Assembly (NCBI GenBank): GCA_964548275.1
Contig: CAZJQI010000011.1
Coordinates: forward strand, 1-64,000
Reading direction: 5' to 3'
Length of the DNA stretch: 64,000 nt
Source: JAUVUV01 sp964548275
Lineage (GTDB): Bacteria; Gemmatimonadota; Glassbacteria; GWA2-58-10
Numbering within the stretch: the first letter of the stretch is position 1; each line of letters opens with the position of its first letter. Shown here piece by piece: positions 35,959 through 44,964 of this stretch. A program made the translations under genes and the position numbers. A model generated the notes under the pieces. It saw nothing but the letters and a program-made list of their open reading frames with translations. It was not told where the DNA came from and searched no databases.

Positions 35959-36366
35959 TTAAGCAGAATTTTTGTCAATGTTAGCTTGGAATTGAATCTG
36001 CACTGTGCCGCTTTCAATAATTTTCTGAATGAGTTCGATAGAAACCGGTTTCTCAAGATAAAGGTCGGCTCCATGTTTGTACGCCTTATCTTTGACTTCC
36101 TCACTGCCATAGGCGGTTATCATGATCAGCTTAATCTCAGGCTGGCACTCTCTGGCATAGCTTATCAGTTCAATCCCTTCCTCACCGCCGGAACTGCTGA
36201 GTCTTAAATCCAGGATCGCCACGTCATATTGATGTTTATTCAACAGAATCTCGGCTTCCTCCTTGGTTTCCACCGCATCAACCTTGCATCCAATACGCCT
36301 GAGAGACTTTCTGTAGGCGAACAGCACCGCCGCTTCGTCATCAACCAGGAGCACACGCTTAGCCAT
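35959..36366 (-). CDS. Single-domain response regulator (receiver)
   Basis: A 135-residue CheY-like receiver with acidic pair D9-D10, phospho-acceptor D53 (VAILDLRL) and the conserved Lys in LEKPVS. No output domain follows, only a short polar tail. It acts through protein contacts, perhaps with the neighbouring enhancer-binding protein that lacks a receiver. The gene has a sigma-54 promoter (36405-36419) about 28 nt upstream of the predicted transcript start-to-ATG distance and an upstream activator palindrome. GAGGG precedes the ATG. No histidine kinase is in the window. Confidence 0.92.
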   Translation of the reverse strand: MAKRVLLVDDEAAVLFAYRKSLRRIGCKVDAVETKEEAEILLNKHQYDVAILDLRLSSSGGEEGIELISYARECQPEIKLIMITAYGSEEVKDKAYKHGADLYLEKPVSIELIQKIIESGTVQIQFQANIDKNSA

Positions 36367-36404
36367 ATACCCTCACTTGATATTAATTAATTAAGAGTAA
36401 AAAG

Positions 36405-36419
36405 GCAAAAGAAATACCA
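36405..36419 (-). promoter_or_regulatory. Sigma-54 (-24/-12) promoter of the response-regulator gene
   Basis: On the minus strand TGGTATTTCTTTTGC has GG and GC separated by 10 bases, the strict sigma-54 spacing (TGGCAC-N5-TTGC consensus, with TAT for CAC). The expected start is near 36394, leaving a leader of about 28 nt. The same architecture (TGGTATTGCTTTTGC) occurs upstream of the amidohydrolase gene. Confidence 0.72.
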
Positions 36420-36484
36420 GAATGGACAATATCCATAAGTGCAGCAATAGAAGGGAGTTGAGAATTTGACTGTTTTGAGAGAGC

Positions 36485-36523
36485 TGTCTCATTTCTGTGT
36501 CGGCAAGTCTCATAAATGAGACT
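36485..36523. promoter_or_regulatory. Upstream activator site of the response-regulator promoter
   Basis: TGTCTCAT at 36485-36492 is followed 21 bp later by the perfect palindrome AGTCTCATAAATGAGACT (36506-36523). The palindrome begins 87 bp from the T of the -24 element. The same half-site, palindrome and spacing occur at 40845-40883. Probably bound by one of the two enhancer-binding proteins encoded next to it. Confidence 0.7.
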
Positions 36524-36591
36524 GATAAATAACTGTGGCGGCAAGAGAACCGACAAATTAGGGTTTTAAGGCAGAAAGGGCAAAGGATGTC

Positions 36592-39069
36592 TCAAATCTG
36601 GAGGGGAATTTTTTTGAGTTTCCGATAGAGGGTTGCTCTGGATATCCCGAGAGCTTCGGCAGCCTTGACCTTGTCGCCTCCAAAGCGATTTATAACCTCC
36701 CAGATATGAACTTTTTCCAGGTCTTTCAAATCCATGGCGATTTCTTTCTGTTTCTCAACGGGGTAGGTCATTCCCAAGCCCGGGAAATGATTGGCACTTA
36801 GGGTTCCTCCCCGTGCAAGCAGGAGCGCTCTTTCCAGTACATTTCTAAGTTCGCGGATGTTGCCCGGCCAGGGATACTTCTTGAGAAGCTCCAGCGCCTC
36901 GGAAGAGATATCCACGTTAGGCGCTCCCAGAGTTTTGAGGATGTGTCTAATCAACGGGTGAAGGTCCTCCAATCTTTTTCTCAGGGGTGGAAGGTGGATG
37001 GGAAAAACGTGAATCCGGAAATAGAGGTCCTGGCGGAACCGGCCTTGCCTTGTTTCCTCGAAAAGATCCTTGTTCGTGGAACAAATCAGGTGGAAATCGC
37101 TCTTTCTGACTTTATCCTCGCCCAGCCTGCGATATTGTTTTTCCTCGACGACTTTCAAGAATTCAGCCTGGACGCTGAGCGACATGTTGCTGATCTCATC
37201 GAGAAACAGAGTCCCGCCGTCAGCCACCTGGATAAGCCCCCGGCGATCCTGAACAGCGGAAGTAAAGGCTCCGCGAACGTGGCCGAAAAGCTCGCTGGCG
37301 AGAACCTCTCCCTTCAGGCCGGAACAGTTGATCTCCACGAACGCTCTGGAGCTTCTCCGGCTGTGGTCGTGAATCCACTGTGCCAGGAGACCTTTTCCTG
37401 AACCGGTCTCCCCCATCAGTGCCACAGTGGTCCCGCTTTCGGCGGCCATTGAGACCAGTTCCATGACTTTATTCATCGAAGGGCTTGTGCCGAAATACGG
37501 AGGGTCTTTCCTAACAAGCCGTTTTCGCTCTGTGATATCATTGATACTGGTCTGGTAGCCCCAGATATTCCCCTGCTTGTCTCGCCTGACAGTCGATGCA
37601 AGCATACAGTCCATCTCCGTACCATTTTTCTTTTTCAGTTTTACCTCGTAATCCCTGATATATCCCTTCTTTTCTATTTCGCGCTGGAAGATGGCCCAGT
37701 CGTTCGGGTTAACATAGATCTCGCGGACATCAAGGTTCTGTATCTCCTCCCTGGAATAACCAATCAGATCTAATAGTGCCTGGTTTAAATCGATAAATCT
37801 TCCTTCCCGGGTTGTTGTGCAGAGAGCATCGCTGGATTTCTCGAAAAGGCTGCGGAATTTCTCCTCGCTCCTGCGCAGCGACTCCTCGGTTTTCTTTCGC
37901 CTGGTAATATCTTCGAACATAAGCATGTACAAAATCCGGCCCATGCTTTCGTCTTTGCCCACTTTCAGCCTGAAAACCCTGCCCTTGAGATTCTCATCTT
38001 TAATCCCAACCTCGAAATCGAAAGGTATCCTGAACTGCTCTATAGAAAAAAGCGACCTGCGGGTATATATCTCGATCTCATAGAACTCGGCTTCAGCGGA
38101 AAATGTATGAAATCCGATATGATTCTGCTCGTCATAAATAGCGTTGGTGTCGATCACACACAACGGCGGTTCTTCTGCTTGAGTTTTAAGGTTCTTCAGC
38201 AACCGCTGAATCTTGCCGCCGATCCGCTCCACTGTTACCTGATATTCCATCCCGGGCTTTAGTGATTCAGAGCGGACGAAAATATTGGCACTTTTTCTCT
38301 GAATCCGTGTCTGGGAATTCGAACTCGAACCGTTACAAATAGTATAACCGACAAAATCAGGGTTCGTGGCTTCCCTGCCGGATGACCCGGAGAGAACTAT
38401 CGAGAGGTCTCTGATATTTTCTATCTGGTTCGAGGTTTTAATCTTGCAGACAATCTTGATATCCTCATTCGCTCCGCCGAACTCCTCGGCAGACATCAAA
38501 AAACAATCGACTTCGCTATCTAAATGCGGGGTATGACCTATACGCAGCTTACCGTTTCGCTCGATTACTTCCCAGTGGTTCTCCGGGGCACTTTTGTAGG
38601 GAATAAATGTCCCGCCGATCCTGTCTTTTGGGTTAGGCCCGCTGTACTTGAGTTCCCATTTACCGCCTTTGTCATAGGGCAGTTCCTCCAGAGCCTTGAC
38701 CCGCTCCAGGTATTGCTCGATTTTCCAATAGTCCTCATCACCAAGCAATTCCCTGATATGTCTTCTTTTTTTAGTAAACTCGTATACTTTATTTGTCAGT
38801 AAAGGGAAATCGACCGAATAGCCCACTATATTCCAATGCTGATCCAGATAAAGCTCCTGCATGTTCACCAGCGCCCGAATGGCGAATATTCCCCTGTTCA
38901 GCTTATCCCTTATTTCAAGGGATTCCTGATATTTTTTCTCCAGGTTCTTTAAAGCGAGTTCCGCGCGTTTATACTTTTCAGCAGTTACCCTGAGCAGTTT
39001 TTCCTTGCCGCCTGACTGTTCGGCCCCTTCTTTTTTGGCGGATTTCGTGCTGTGGACATTTTGTTTCAT
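36592..39069 (-). CDS. Sigma-54 enhancer-binding protein with PAS sensor domains and a concanavalin-like insertion
   Basis: About 825 residues. An N-terminal coiled coil (about 25-60) is followed by a PAS-like half (QELYLDQHWNIVGYS), a beta-sandwich-like segment (about 155-340, ending HIGFHTFSAEAEFYEIEIY), then the second PAS half (GRILYMLMFEDITRRK), a full PAS domain (about 400-515), an AAA+ sigma-54 ATPase (GETGSGKG Walker A about 553-560, GGTLFLDE Walker B) and a Fis-type helix-turn-helix (NRFGGDKVKAAEALGISRATLYRKL). The GAFTGA loop reads GAFTSA (37255-37272). Start chosen as ATG 39069; GGAG lies 12 nt away, so an ATG at 39081 is also possible. There is no receiver domain; the signal is probably a ligand or light/redox cue. 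Confidence 0.85.
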   Translation of the reverse strand: MKQNVHSTKSAKKEGAEQSGGKEKLLRVTAEKYKRAELALKNLEKKYQESLEIRDKLNRGIFAIRALVNMQELYLDQHWNIVGYSVDFPLLTNKVYEFTKKRRHIRELLGDEDYWKIEQYLERVKALEELPYDKGGKWELKYSGPNPKDRIGGTFIPYKSAPENHWEVIERNGKLRIGHTPHLDSEVDCFLMSAEEFGGANEDIKIVCKIKTSNQIENIRDLSIVLSGSSGREATNPDFVGYTICNGSSSNSQTRIQRKSANIFVRSESLKPGMEYQVTVERIGGKIQRLLKNLKTQAEEPPLCVIDTNAIYDEQNHIGFHTFSAEAEFYEIEIYTRRSLFSIEQFRIPFDFEVGIKDENLKGRVFRLKVGKDESMGRILYMLMFEDITRRKKTEESLRRSEEKFRSLFEKSSDALCTTTREGRFIDLNQALLDLIGYSREEIQNLDVREIYVNPNDWAIFQREIEKKGYIRDYEVKLKKKNGTEMDCMLASTVRRDKQGNIWGYQTSINDITERKRLVRKDPPYFGTSPSMNKVMELVSMAAESGTTVALMGETGSGKGLLAQWIHDHSRRSSRAFVEINCSGLKGEVLASELFGHVRGAFTSAVQDRRGLIQVADGGTLFLDEISNMSLSVQAEFLKVVEEKQYRRLGEDKVRKSDFHLICSTNKDLFEETRQGRFRQDLYFRIHVFPIHLPPLRKRLEDLHPLIRHILKTLGAPNVDISSEALELLKKYPWPGNIRELRNVLERALLLARGGTLSANHFPGLGMTYPVEKQKEIAMDLKDLEKVHIWEVINRFGGDKVKAAEALGISRATLYRKLKKIPLQI

Positions 39070-39614
39070 CTGGCAAACCATCTCCAAATTATTGTCTGTT
39101 TCACAACCGATTAATTCCTGTTTCTAAAAGCTGATAATGGCAAGAGTTACCTCGATTATCAAATCCTAGTCCGGTTTTAACAGAATGGCACAGGAGGAAA
39201 TAATGGAAGTGGTTTTGTCTAGAATATCATTTAAATTTTTTGCTGTCAAGAATCCAACCTGCACCTGATTGCGTTCAAGCTATGGAACAGCTATTCGACC
39301 AAATAATTCTTCCCGTTTCATTTTATTCAAAGATTTACCTGCTTTTCCTGTTAAACTCGACCCGGTATCAGGCAACTTTCCAGTAATGATATCCCAACTC
39401 AGAGCTGTGAAAATTTCGAATGCTTGCTCTCTTGAGACTGAATCTGAAGGCAGGGAAAATCCTATAGTTGAAAACATCGCTAATCACAATGGTTTCACAT
39501 TATGTCCCGGCATAACAAGAATCAGGCGGGGGAAAACGATTTTTCAGTGGAGGATAGAGGGCTAGTGAATAACTAATTGTTCTTTCTTTGGAGAGTGAGT
39601 TTATTTTTACCTTT
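39070..39614. other. Intergenic stretch between the PAS enhancer-binding protein and the amidohydrolase
   Basis: No convincing gene. A 65-codon minus-strand frame at 39280-39477 lacks a ribosome-binding site and resembles nothing I know. The promoter of the PAS enhancer-binding protein should be here, though no boxes stand out. No terminator is seen after the amidohydrolase stop. Confidence 0.4.
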
Positions 39615-40649
39615 TCAGATACCCCGGTACCAATGTAAGGCGTTGGTGTAAAAAAGTTTTTCAAGCACCCTTGGCGGAAGGCATAGGCCGCGAATGACTG
39701 TTCCGCCCTCCGGAACTTTCATTTCCCTGTTGGTAGCAAAGTAGATCAGGTCGCTGATATATATATCTCGCACCTTGCACAACTTCTCCTCGCGTGCTGT
39801 CTGATTCGCCGCATCCAGGTCGATATCTGTAGCGTAAAGAATTCGATCCTGGAATTGGATTAAAAAGTTGCGCACTTTTTCCCGATCCTGAACCTGAAGG
39901 TGTTCTATCCTGGCGGCAAGGTCTACGGCGAAATTCGGGTATCTGGCAAACCGCCCCGCCAGTTTGTCGATATCGGACTCCAGGCTGGCCAGATGGCACC
40001 GGACAACTCGCAGGCGGGGATGTTTCTCCAGGACCCGGTCCATCGCTTTTACAAGCTCTGAGTAGAAAGGAATTTCGCTTTTCCCATAGCAGTGTTCCTC
40101 AGGATGCGTACTGTAATATTCACGGTCACCGGCGACCTTTATCGAATCCATTGGCAACCAGCAGTTTTTCGGCTCGCCAATATGTGCGATCAGGGTCTTT
40201 CCCTTTTTTTCAATGAAATCGAAAACCGGGTCGAAACGCGGATCGTCAATCATCACATAACTCCCATCCGGATCCTTGAGACACATTCCTATATCTTTCC
40301 AGACTTTTACCCCCATCGAACCGTTTTCGAACCCTTCTCCGATAGTCTCGATTGTTTCGTTTTCCCAATCGGGGCTCTCCCAGTTGTCCAGGTTGAAAGA
40401 GGTTGCCCAACTCACCCGCGCAGGAAACTCAGCGTGCATTTTTCTGGCCGTGTCGATCTGTTGTTTGAGTTCCTGCCAGCGCGTTCCTCCCCAGCAGATT
40501 GAGAGCCATTTCACGTTCAGCGATTCGAGCAACCGGTACAATGATTTTCCTGAAGAGTAACGGCCTAAATGAGTGTGGGAATCGATCTTCGGCATGCGGG
40601 ACATGTGAGAGACCAATTCTGAATCTTGCTTAAGCACGTTAAAAACCAC
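39615..40649 (-). CDS. Amidohydrolase-family metal-dependent hydrolase (TIM barrel)
   Basis: 344 residues. The metal motif DSHTHLG opens the barrel, with further ligands suggested by LIAHIGE, VRCHLASLESD and ATDIDLD. These fit amidohydrolase-superfamily 2-type enzymes (decarboxylases/lactonases) more than ureases. The start is GTG at 40649 with GGGAG 7 nt upstream. It is transcribed from a sigma-54 promoter (40765-40779) with its own upstream activator palindrome, about 105 nt leader. The substrate is unknown, but tight sigma-54 control and proximity to two activators suggest a specific inducer. Confidence 0.85.
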   Translation of the reverse strand: MVFNVLKQDSELVSHMSRMPKIDSHTHLGRYSSGKSLYRLLESLNVKWLSICWGGTRWQELKQQIDTARKMHAEFPARVSWATSFNLDNWESPDWENETIETIGEGFENGSMGVKVWKDIGMCLKDPDGSYVMIDDPRFDPVFDFIEKKGKTLIAHIGEPKNCWLPMDSIKVAGDREYYSTHPEEHCYGKSEIPFYSELVKAMDRVLEKHPRLRVVRCHLASLESDIDKLAGRFARYPNFAVDLAARIEHLQVQDREKVRNFLIQFQDRILYATDIDLDAANQTAREEKLCKVRDIYISDLIYFATNREMKVPEGGTVIRGLCLPPRVLEKLFYTNALHWYRGI

Positions 40650-40764
40650 TTTACTACTCCCTTGTCGTCTTTCTTTATCCTGGCTGTGAAAACCGGTTCT
40701 CCAGTTCGGTTGCAGTTAAAACGTCACGAGGTTCAAGTGCGGCAAAATACGATTTCTGCAAAAA

Positions 40765-40779
40765 GCAAAAGCAATACCA
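40765..40779 (-). promoter_or_regulatory. Sigma-54 (-24/-12) promoter of the amidohydrolase gene
   Basis: On the minus strand TGGTATTGCTTTTGC keeps GG and GC 10 bases apart and differs from the response-regulator promoter at one position. The transcript should start near 40754. Its activator palindrome sits 87 bp upstream. Confidence 0.75.
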
Positions 40780-40844
40780 GAACATGGATTTGATGTAACT
40801 TTATTAAACGAAAGGGATTGTGCATCCGGAAGGTTTAAGTGACC

Positions 40845-40883
40845 TGTCTCATATTCGTATCAGATAGTCTCAGGGGTGAGACT
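40845..40883. promoter_or_regulatory. Upstream activator site of the amidohydrolase promoter
   Basis: TGTCTCAT (40845-40852) and the palindrome AGTCTCAGGGGTGAGACT (40866-40883), 21 bp apart. Spacing and motif are identical to those at 36485-36523. The intervening DNA is not conserved, which points to selection on the sites rather than simple duplication. Confidence 0.72.
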
Positions 40884-40985
40884 GGTGGTCTTTTGCAGAA
40901 ACTATTTAGGAAAAGGGCAATTGGAGGGTGGTTATTTAAATGCAAATCACTGGTTTCCAAGGATGGTTTTACTCAACAAGCTTAA

Positions 40986-42296
40986 TCATCCGGCTGATTT
41001 CAGCTTCCGGTTCAGGGTGGCCTTGGAGATACCCAGAACTTCAGCCGCTTTGGCCTTGTCGCCACCGAATTGATCGATCACTTGCAGGATATGAGCGATT
41101 TCCCTTTCTTTCAAATCCCAGTCTCCCCTTGAGCTATCGGTTAAAGAGGAAGTCTCTTGCAGGTCAGGAAAATGAGCCATCGAAATTTTGCCCCCCCGGG
41201 CAAGAAGTATAGCTCTTTCCAGGCTATTTCCGAGTTCCCGGATGTTACCCGGCCAGGAATAAAATTTCAACTTTTGCATGACTTCCTCAGAAACCTCGAT
41301 ATCGGGGGTACCTAGTTTATTCAGAAAACAATGGATCAGGCCGGGAAGATCTGCCAGTCTTTTTCTCAGGGGAGGAAGTTCTATTGGAAACACGTTTATC
41401 CGGAAATAGAGATCCTTACGAAACCTTTCCTTCCTGGTCTCCTCAAGAAGGTCTTTATTTGTCGAGCAAATCAGGCGAAAATCGCTCTTTCTGAGTTTGT
41501 TTTCACCCAGCCTGCGGAACTGTTTCTCTTCGATTACCTTGAGAAAATCCGCCTGTACACCCGGAGACATATTGCTGACTTCATCCAGGAAAAGGGTTCC
41601 GCCGTCGGCCAGCTCAAGCAACCCCTGACGATCCTGAACAGCAGAGGTATATGCTCCCTTGACATGGCCGAAAAGCTCATTGGCAAGCATTTCGCCCTTG
41701 AGAGATGAACAGTTGAACGAGACAAAATCTTTCCCCTTCCTGCGGCTATGCTCATGAATCCATTGAGCCAGAATACCCTTGCCGCTTCCCGTTTCGCCTG
41801 TCAATAACACAACCGAATCATTTTCCGCGGCGGTTCTTGCAAACTCCATAACTTTTCTTATCGGCTTGCTCGTACCGAAATAAATGTAGCTCTCCTCAGT
41901 CGTTTCGCTTTTTGGTCTGCTCTTTTCAACCGATTTTCTTTCGATAATATTCTCTAAAAAGCCTTCCAATTCTTTCAGGCTGACCGGTTTGGTCAAAAAA
42001 TTATCCGCGCCCATTCTCATTGATTCCACGGCAACAGGGATATCGCCGTTGCCGGTGATAACAATTATCGCCATCTCCGGATAATCATTCCTGAACCGGC
42101 TGATATGCTCAACAGCTTGCCCGTCCGGCAGATACAAGTCCAGCAGGAGCACATCGAAATGCTTGGAGTTAAGGGCTTCGTGTGCCTGGGCAAGATTGAG
42201 TGCAGAACTGATCTGGAACTTCGTTTTGGAGAAGTACTTTTTATATCCAAACTGGATGGCAGGATCATCATCTACAAGTAGCACAATCGATTTCAT
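40986..42296 (-). CDS. NtrC-family sigma-54 response regulator
   Basis: 436 residues: an N-terminal receiver (LLVDDDP, phospho-acceptor D53 in LLLDLYL, Lys in LTKPVS), an AAA+ domain (GETGSGKG, GGTLFLDE) and a C-terminal Fis-type helix-turn-helix (GGDKAKAAEVLGISKATLNRKL). The sigma-54-contact loop is GAYTSA instead of GAFTGA. The ATG at 42296 has GGAG 9 nt upstream; in-frame ATGs at 42311 and 42368 are less likely. The helix-turn-helix resembles that of the PAS-type activator, so both may bind the same palindrome. It precedes the sigma-54-controlled amidohydrolase gene. A partner kinase is not in the window. Confidence 0.92.
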   Translation of the reverse strand: MKSIVLLVDDDPAIQFGYKKYFSKTKFQISSALNLAQAHEALNSKHFDVLLLDLYLPDGQAVEHISRFRNDYPEMAIIVITGNGDIPVAVESMRMGADNFLTKPVSLKELEGFLENIIERKSVEKSRPKSETTEESYIYFGTSKPIRKVMEFARTAAENDSVVLLTGETGSGKGILAQWIHEHSRRKGKDFVSFNCSSLKGEMLANELFGHVKGAYTSAVQDRQGLLELADGGTLFLDEVSNMSPGVQADFLKVIEEKQFRRLGENKLRKSDFRLICSTNKDLLEETRKERFRKDLYFRINVFPIELPPLRKRLADLPGLIHCFLNKLGTPDIEVSEEVMQKLKFYSWPGNIRELGNSLERAILLARGGKISMAHFPDLQETSSLTDSSRGDWDLKEREIAHILQVIDQFGGDKAKAAEVLGISKATLNRKLKSAG

Positions 42297-42582
42297 TTGT
42301 AATATCTCCATAAACCGGCCATTATTTAACCAACTATCTATATAAAAGAATATTACAGGCTCTGGCAATTCGCAACTTTTTTCAACCAGTCTTTTTCTGA
42401 AACAGCACTCTCAACCAATTATCGCTTTAATTTTCAGTCAGTTAGTAAAAGGTGCAACTCCTTCTTAATGATCTCCGCCCACCATAGACCAAAAATATTG
42501 ATCAAACAGAGGACAGAACCATACATTTTACTTTAATTACTTTAAAGATACGAACCAATATCTCAAATGGGAGGAACCGACC

Positions 42583-44745
42583 ATGTGCCGACCGATCCTT
42601 TCTCTTCTCCTTTCAAGCGTCTTTATCCTTTTACTGACATTTTGTTGCAGCCCTGCAACCCGCAGCGATACCGTACTTGAGAATAACCTGATATATCTCA
42701 AGCTAACACCGGAAAGCGGCCTGGCGGTATCTTACAAACAAGGCCAGGGAAAAGTGCCGCTCACCAACGGTACCGAACCGGCCTTTCTGATAGTGGATAC
42801 CCTGGGTCGGAGAATCCCGTTCATTTTGAAAAACGCCGAGAGTTTCGACTGCGGCCCAGGCGATCGGCTGGGTCCTGGCCGGGGAATAAAGCTCACTCTT
42901 GCCTGCGAGGAGAAACCCTCCCTGTCCGGAGTTGAGCTCCAAGCCAGGCTCAGTTTGCATGACTCATGGCCAGGAGTGGTTATCGGCCGGGTGGATATTC
43001 TGGGCTTGACAAAAGAGGTTCTCGCAAAGATCCGGAACACGCGCTTTTACCACATGAGTGCCCGGGCAGACCTTGCCAATAGCTTTATTCCAGAGAAAAA
43101 GCTCGCCCCTTACGATTTTCATCTCTTTCAAGGAGCGGTCTACAAGTGGGGGGAGTGGTACACCAGGATCAAGCTCACTCCTGACTATGACGCGCCTAAC
43201 TGGACGATAAAGCATGGTGAGAAACAGACCGACGGCGGCGGCATGCCGCTTGTCTATCTCTGGACAGAGGCCGCCGGGCTTGCCCTGGCCCATATCGACA
43301 CAGTCCACCGGGTGGCCGCGCTGCCGGTGAAAGTCCGCGGGGGCCAGGTTGTGGAAATCGCCCTGGAGCGTCCGGCCGAGTTTCTCCGGCCCGGCTCCCC
43401 AGGAAAAGTCACGGGCCTTCCGGTGATGATCGGCGCGTTTGGTGGGGATTATTTCTCCGCGCTGCGCAGCTACGGAAATCTTCTGCAGAGGAATGGTTTC
43501 CGTTTCGCTGAGCCTCCTCCTGCTTCTTACGAGCCGATCTGGTGCAGTTGGGGATTTGGACGGGCCGTGGTACCGGAGGATATCCTGCGCACTCTTCCCG
43601 AGGTAAAACGCCTGGAGATTCCATGGGTGGTTATGGATGACGGCTTCCAGAGCAGTATCGGCTACTGGCCCCTGGACAAAGCAAAATTCCCGCGCGGGGA
43701 CACTGACATGCGCGCGCTGGTGGACAGTATCCATGCTGCAGGCATGAAAGCCAAACTCTGGTGGGTGCCGATGAATATGTCCCCGGACGATCCGCTATAT
43801 GCCGAACACCCCGAATGGGTTGTGCTGGACAAGCAAGGCAATCCGAAAAGGGAGCCTTACTGGAACGTCTTTCAGCTCTGCCCGGCATATAAACCCGTGG
43901 TCGAGCAGCAGCGGGCGCTTGTGCGGCGGTTCATGAAAGACTGGGACTATGACGGTTTCAAGATGGACGGTGCCTGCCTGGGCATGGTAAGCCCCTGCTA
44001 TAATCCGGCGCACAATCATGCACGCCCTGAGCAGTCCTGTGAGGCAGTGGCCTCCTTTTTTGCAGCAATCAAACAGGAAGCCGAATCGATCAAGCCCGGA
44101 TGCGTGCTGGAGGTCTGCGAATGCGGAATCCCGCACAACCCTTACAAGATGGCCCACTACAACCAGCAGGTAAGCTCAGACCCCACCTCGAGCGACCAGA
44201 TACGGGCACGGCTGAAAATGTACCGCGCCCTGCTCGGCGACAAGGCTGCACTCTACGGAGACCACGTGGAGCTGGCCACGGGTGCGCACAGGGACAGAGA
44301 AAAACGCCCTGAAAGCGGAACCGATTTCGCCAGCACCCTGGCTCTGGGCGGTGTGATCGGCAGCAAGTTCACCGTACTGGTAGATGATGCCTCCCGGCGA
44401 AATGCGGAGAAATACGAGGGGATTCGCCCGCTATGGGAGCACTGGTTCAGGCTCTATAAAAAACTTCGGCTCTACGAGGGCAGATATCTCAACCTTTACG
44501 ACATTGCCAACGACATCCCGGAAACCCACGTTGTGGCCAGGGGAGACACGCTATACTACGGAATATTTGCCGAGAGTTTCACAGGCAATGCGCCGCTGCG
44601 AGGCCTCGAGCCGGGACAAAAGTATACATTGACCGACTATGCCGACAGCGACCGTGCTTTAGGCGAGATCACCGGCGCCGAGAACGCCGGATTTGACTGC
44701 ACGTTCGAAAAGCATCTGCTCATCCGGGCGACTCCCCTGCCCTGA
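42583..44745 (+). CDS. GH36-like alpha-galactosidase, probable lipoprotein
   Basis: 720 residues. A lipobox-like LLLTFCCS follows a hydrophobic N-terminus, suggesting membrane attachment in the periplasm or outer membrane. The retaining-barrel signature WVVMDDGFQ and the candidate nucleophile D462 in GFKMDGAC are present, with an acid/base candidate in SSDPTSSDQIR. The N-terminal beta-supersandwich and C-terminal beta-sheet fit GH36. GGGAGG lies 8 nt before the ATG. Family members release alpha-galactose from galacto-oligosaccharides, but GH36 also includes other specificities. The last 22 codons also occur, damaged, at 46378-46443. Confidence 0.82.
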   Translation: MCRPILSLLLSSVFILLLTFCCSPATRSDTVLENNLIYLKLTPESGLAVSYKQGQGKVPLTNGTEPAFLIVDTLGRRIPFILKNAESFDCGPGDRLGPGRGIKLTLACEEKPSLSGVELQARLSLHDSWPGVVIGRVDILGLTKEVLAKIRNTRFYHMSARADLANSFIPEKKLAPYDFHLFQGAVYKWGEWYTRIKLTPDYDAPNWTIKHGEKQTDGGGMPLVYLWTEAAGLALAHIDTVHRVAALPVKVRGGQVVEIALERPAEFLRPGSPGKVTGLPVMIGAFGGDYFSALRSYGNLLQRNGFRFAEPPPASYEPIWCSWGFGRAVVPEDILRTLPEVKRLEIPWVVMDDGFQSSIGYWPLDKAKFPRGDTDMRALVDSIHAAGMKAKLWWVPMNMSPDDPLYAEHPEWVVLDKQGNPKREPYWNVFQLCPAYKPVVEQQRALVRRFMKDWDYDGFKMDGACLGMVSPCYNPAHNHARPEQSCEAVASFFAAIKQEAESIKPGCVLEVCECGIPHNPYKMAHYNQQVSSDPTSSDQIRARLKMYRALLGDKAALYGDHVELATGAHRDREKRPESGTDFASTLALGGVIGSKFTVLVDDASRRNAEKYEGIRPLWEHWFRLYKKLRLYEGRYLNLYDIANDIPETHVVARGDTLYYGIFAESFTGNAPLRGLEPGQKYTLTDYADSDRALGEITGAENAGFDCTFEKHLLIRATPLP

Positions 44746-44870
44746 GAAGAGCTGACACCAGAATGACATAAAGCGCAAAGGCCCGGGGAGACACTGTCAG
44801 GAAAAAGGTGAATAACAACATTTGATTTACTGGGGGGAGTATATTGAAAAGGATGGAGTTTGTGGAAAAC
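44679..44870. repeat. Direct repeat copy A: GH36 3' end plus downstream sequence
   Basis: It covers the final 22 codons of the GH36 gene and about 125 bp after its stop. A diverged copy lies at 46377-46609. Shared blocks include ACGTTCGAAAAGCATCTGCT, CATAAAGCGCAAAGGCCC and GGATGGAGTTTGTGGAAAAC. The two copies flank the integrase remnant and the metallophosphoesterase gene. Confidence 0.85.
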
Positions 44871-44964
44871 GCAAATCCTGTCACACATATTCGGGAATAG
44901 AACAAAAGGAATCAGGAATGTTTGTTGGTTTCTGGTGCAAAGCCCAAGTTTCCGGAGAACGGTT

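Noticed and set aside
39280..39477. 65-codon minus-strand frame upstream of the PAS activator
   Set aside because: No ribosome-binding site and no recognisable features; kept only as a note in the intergenic entry.
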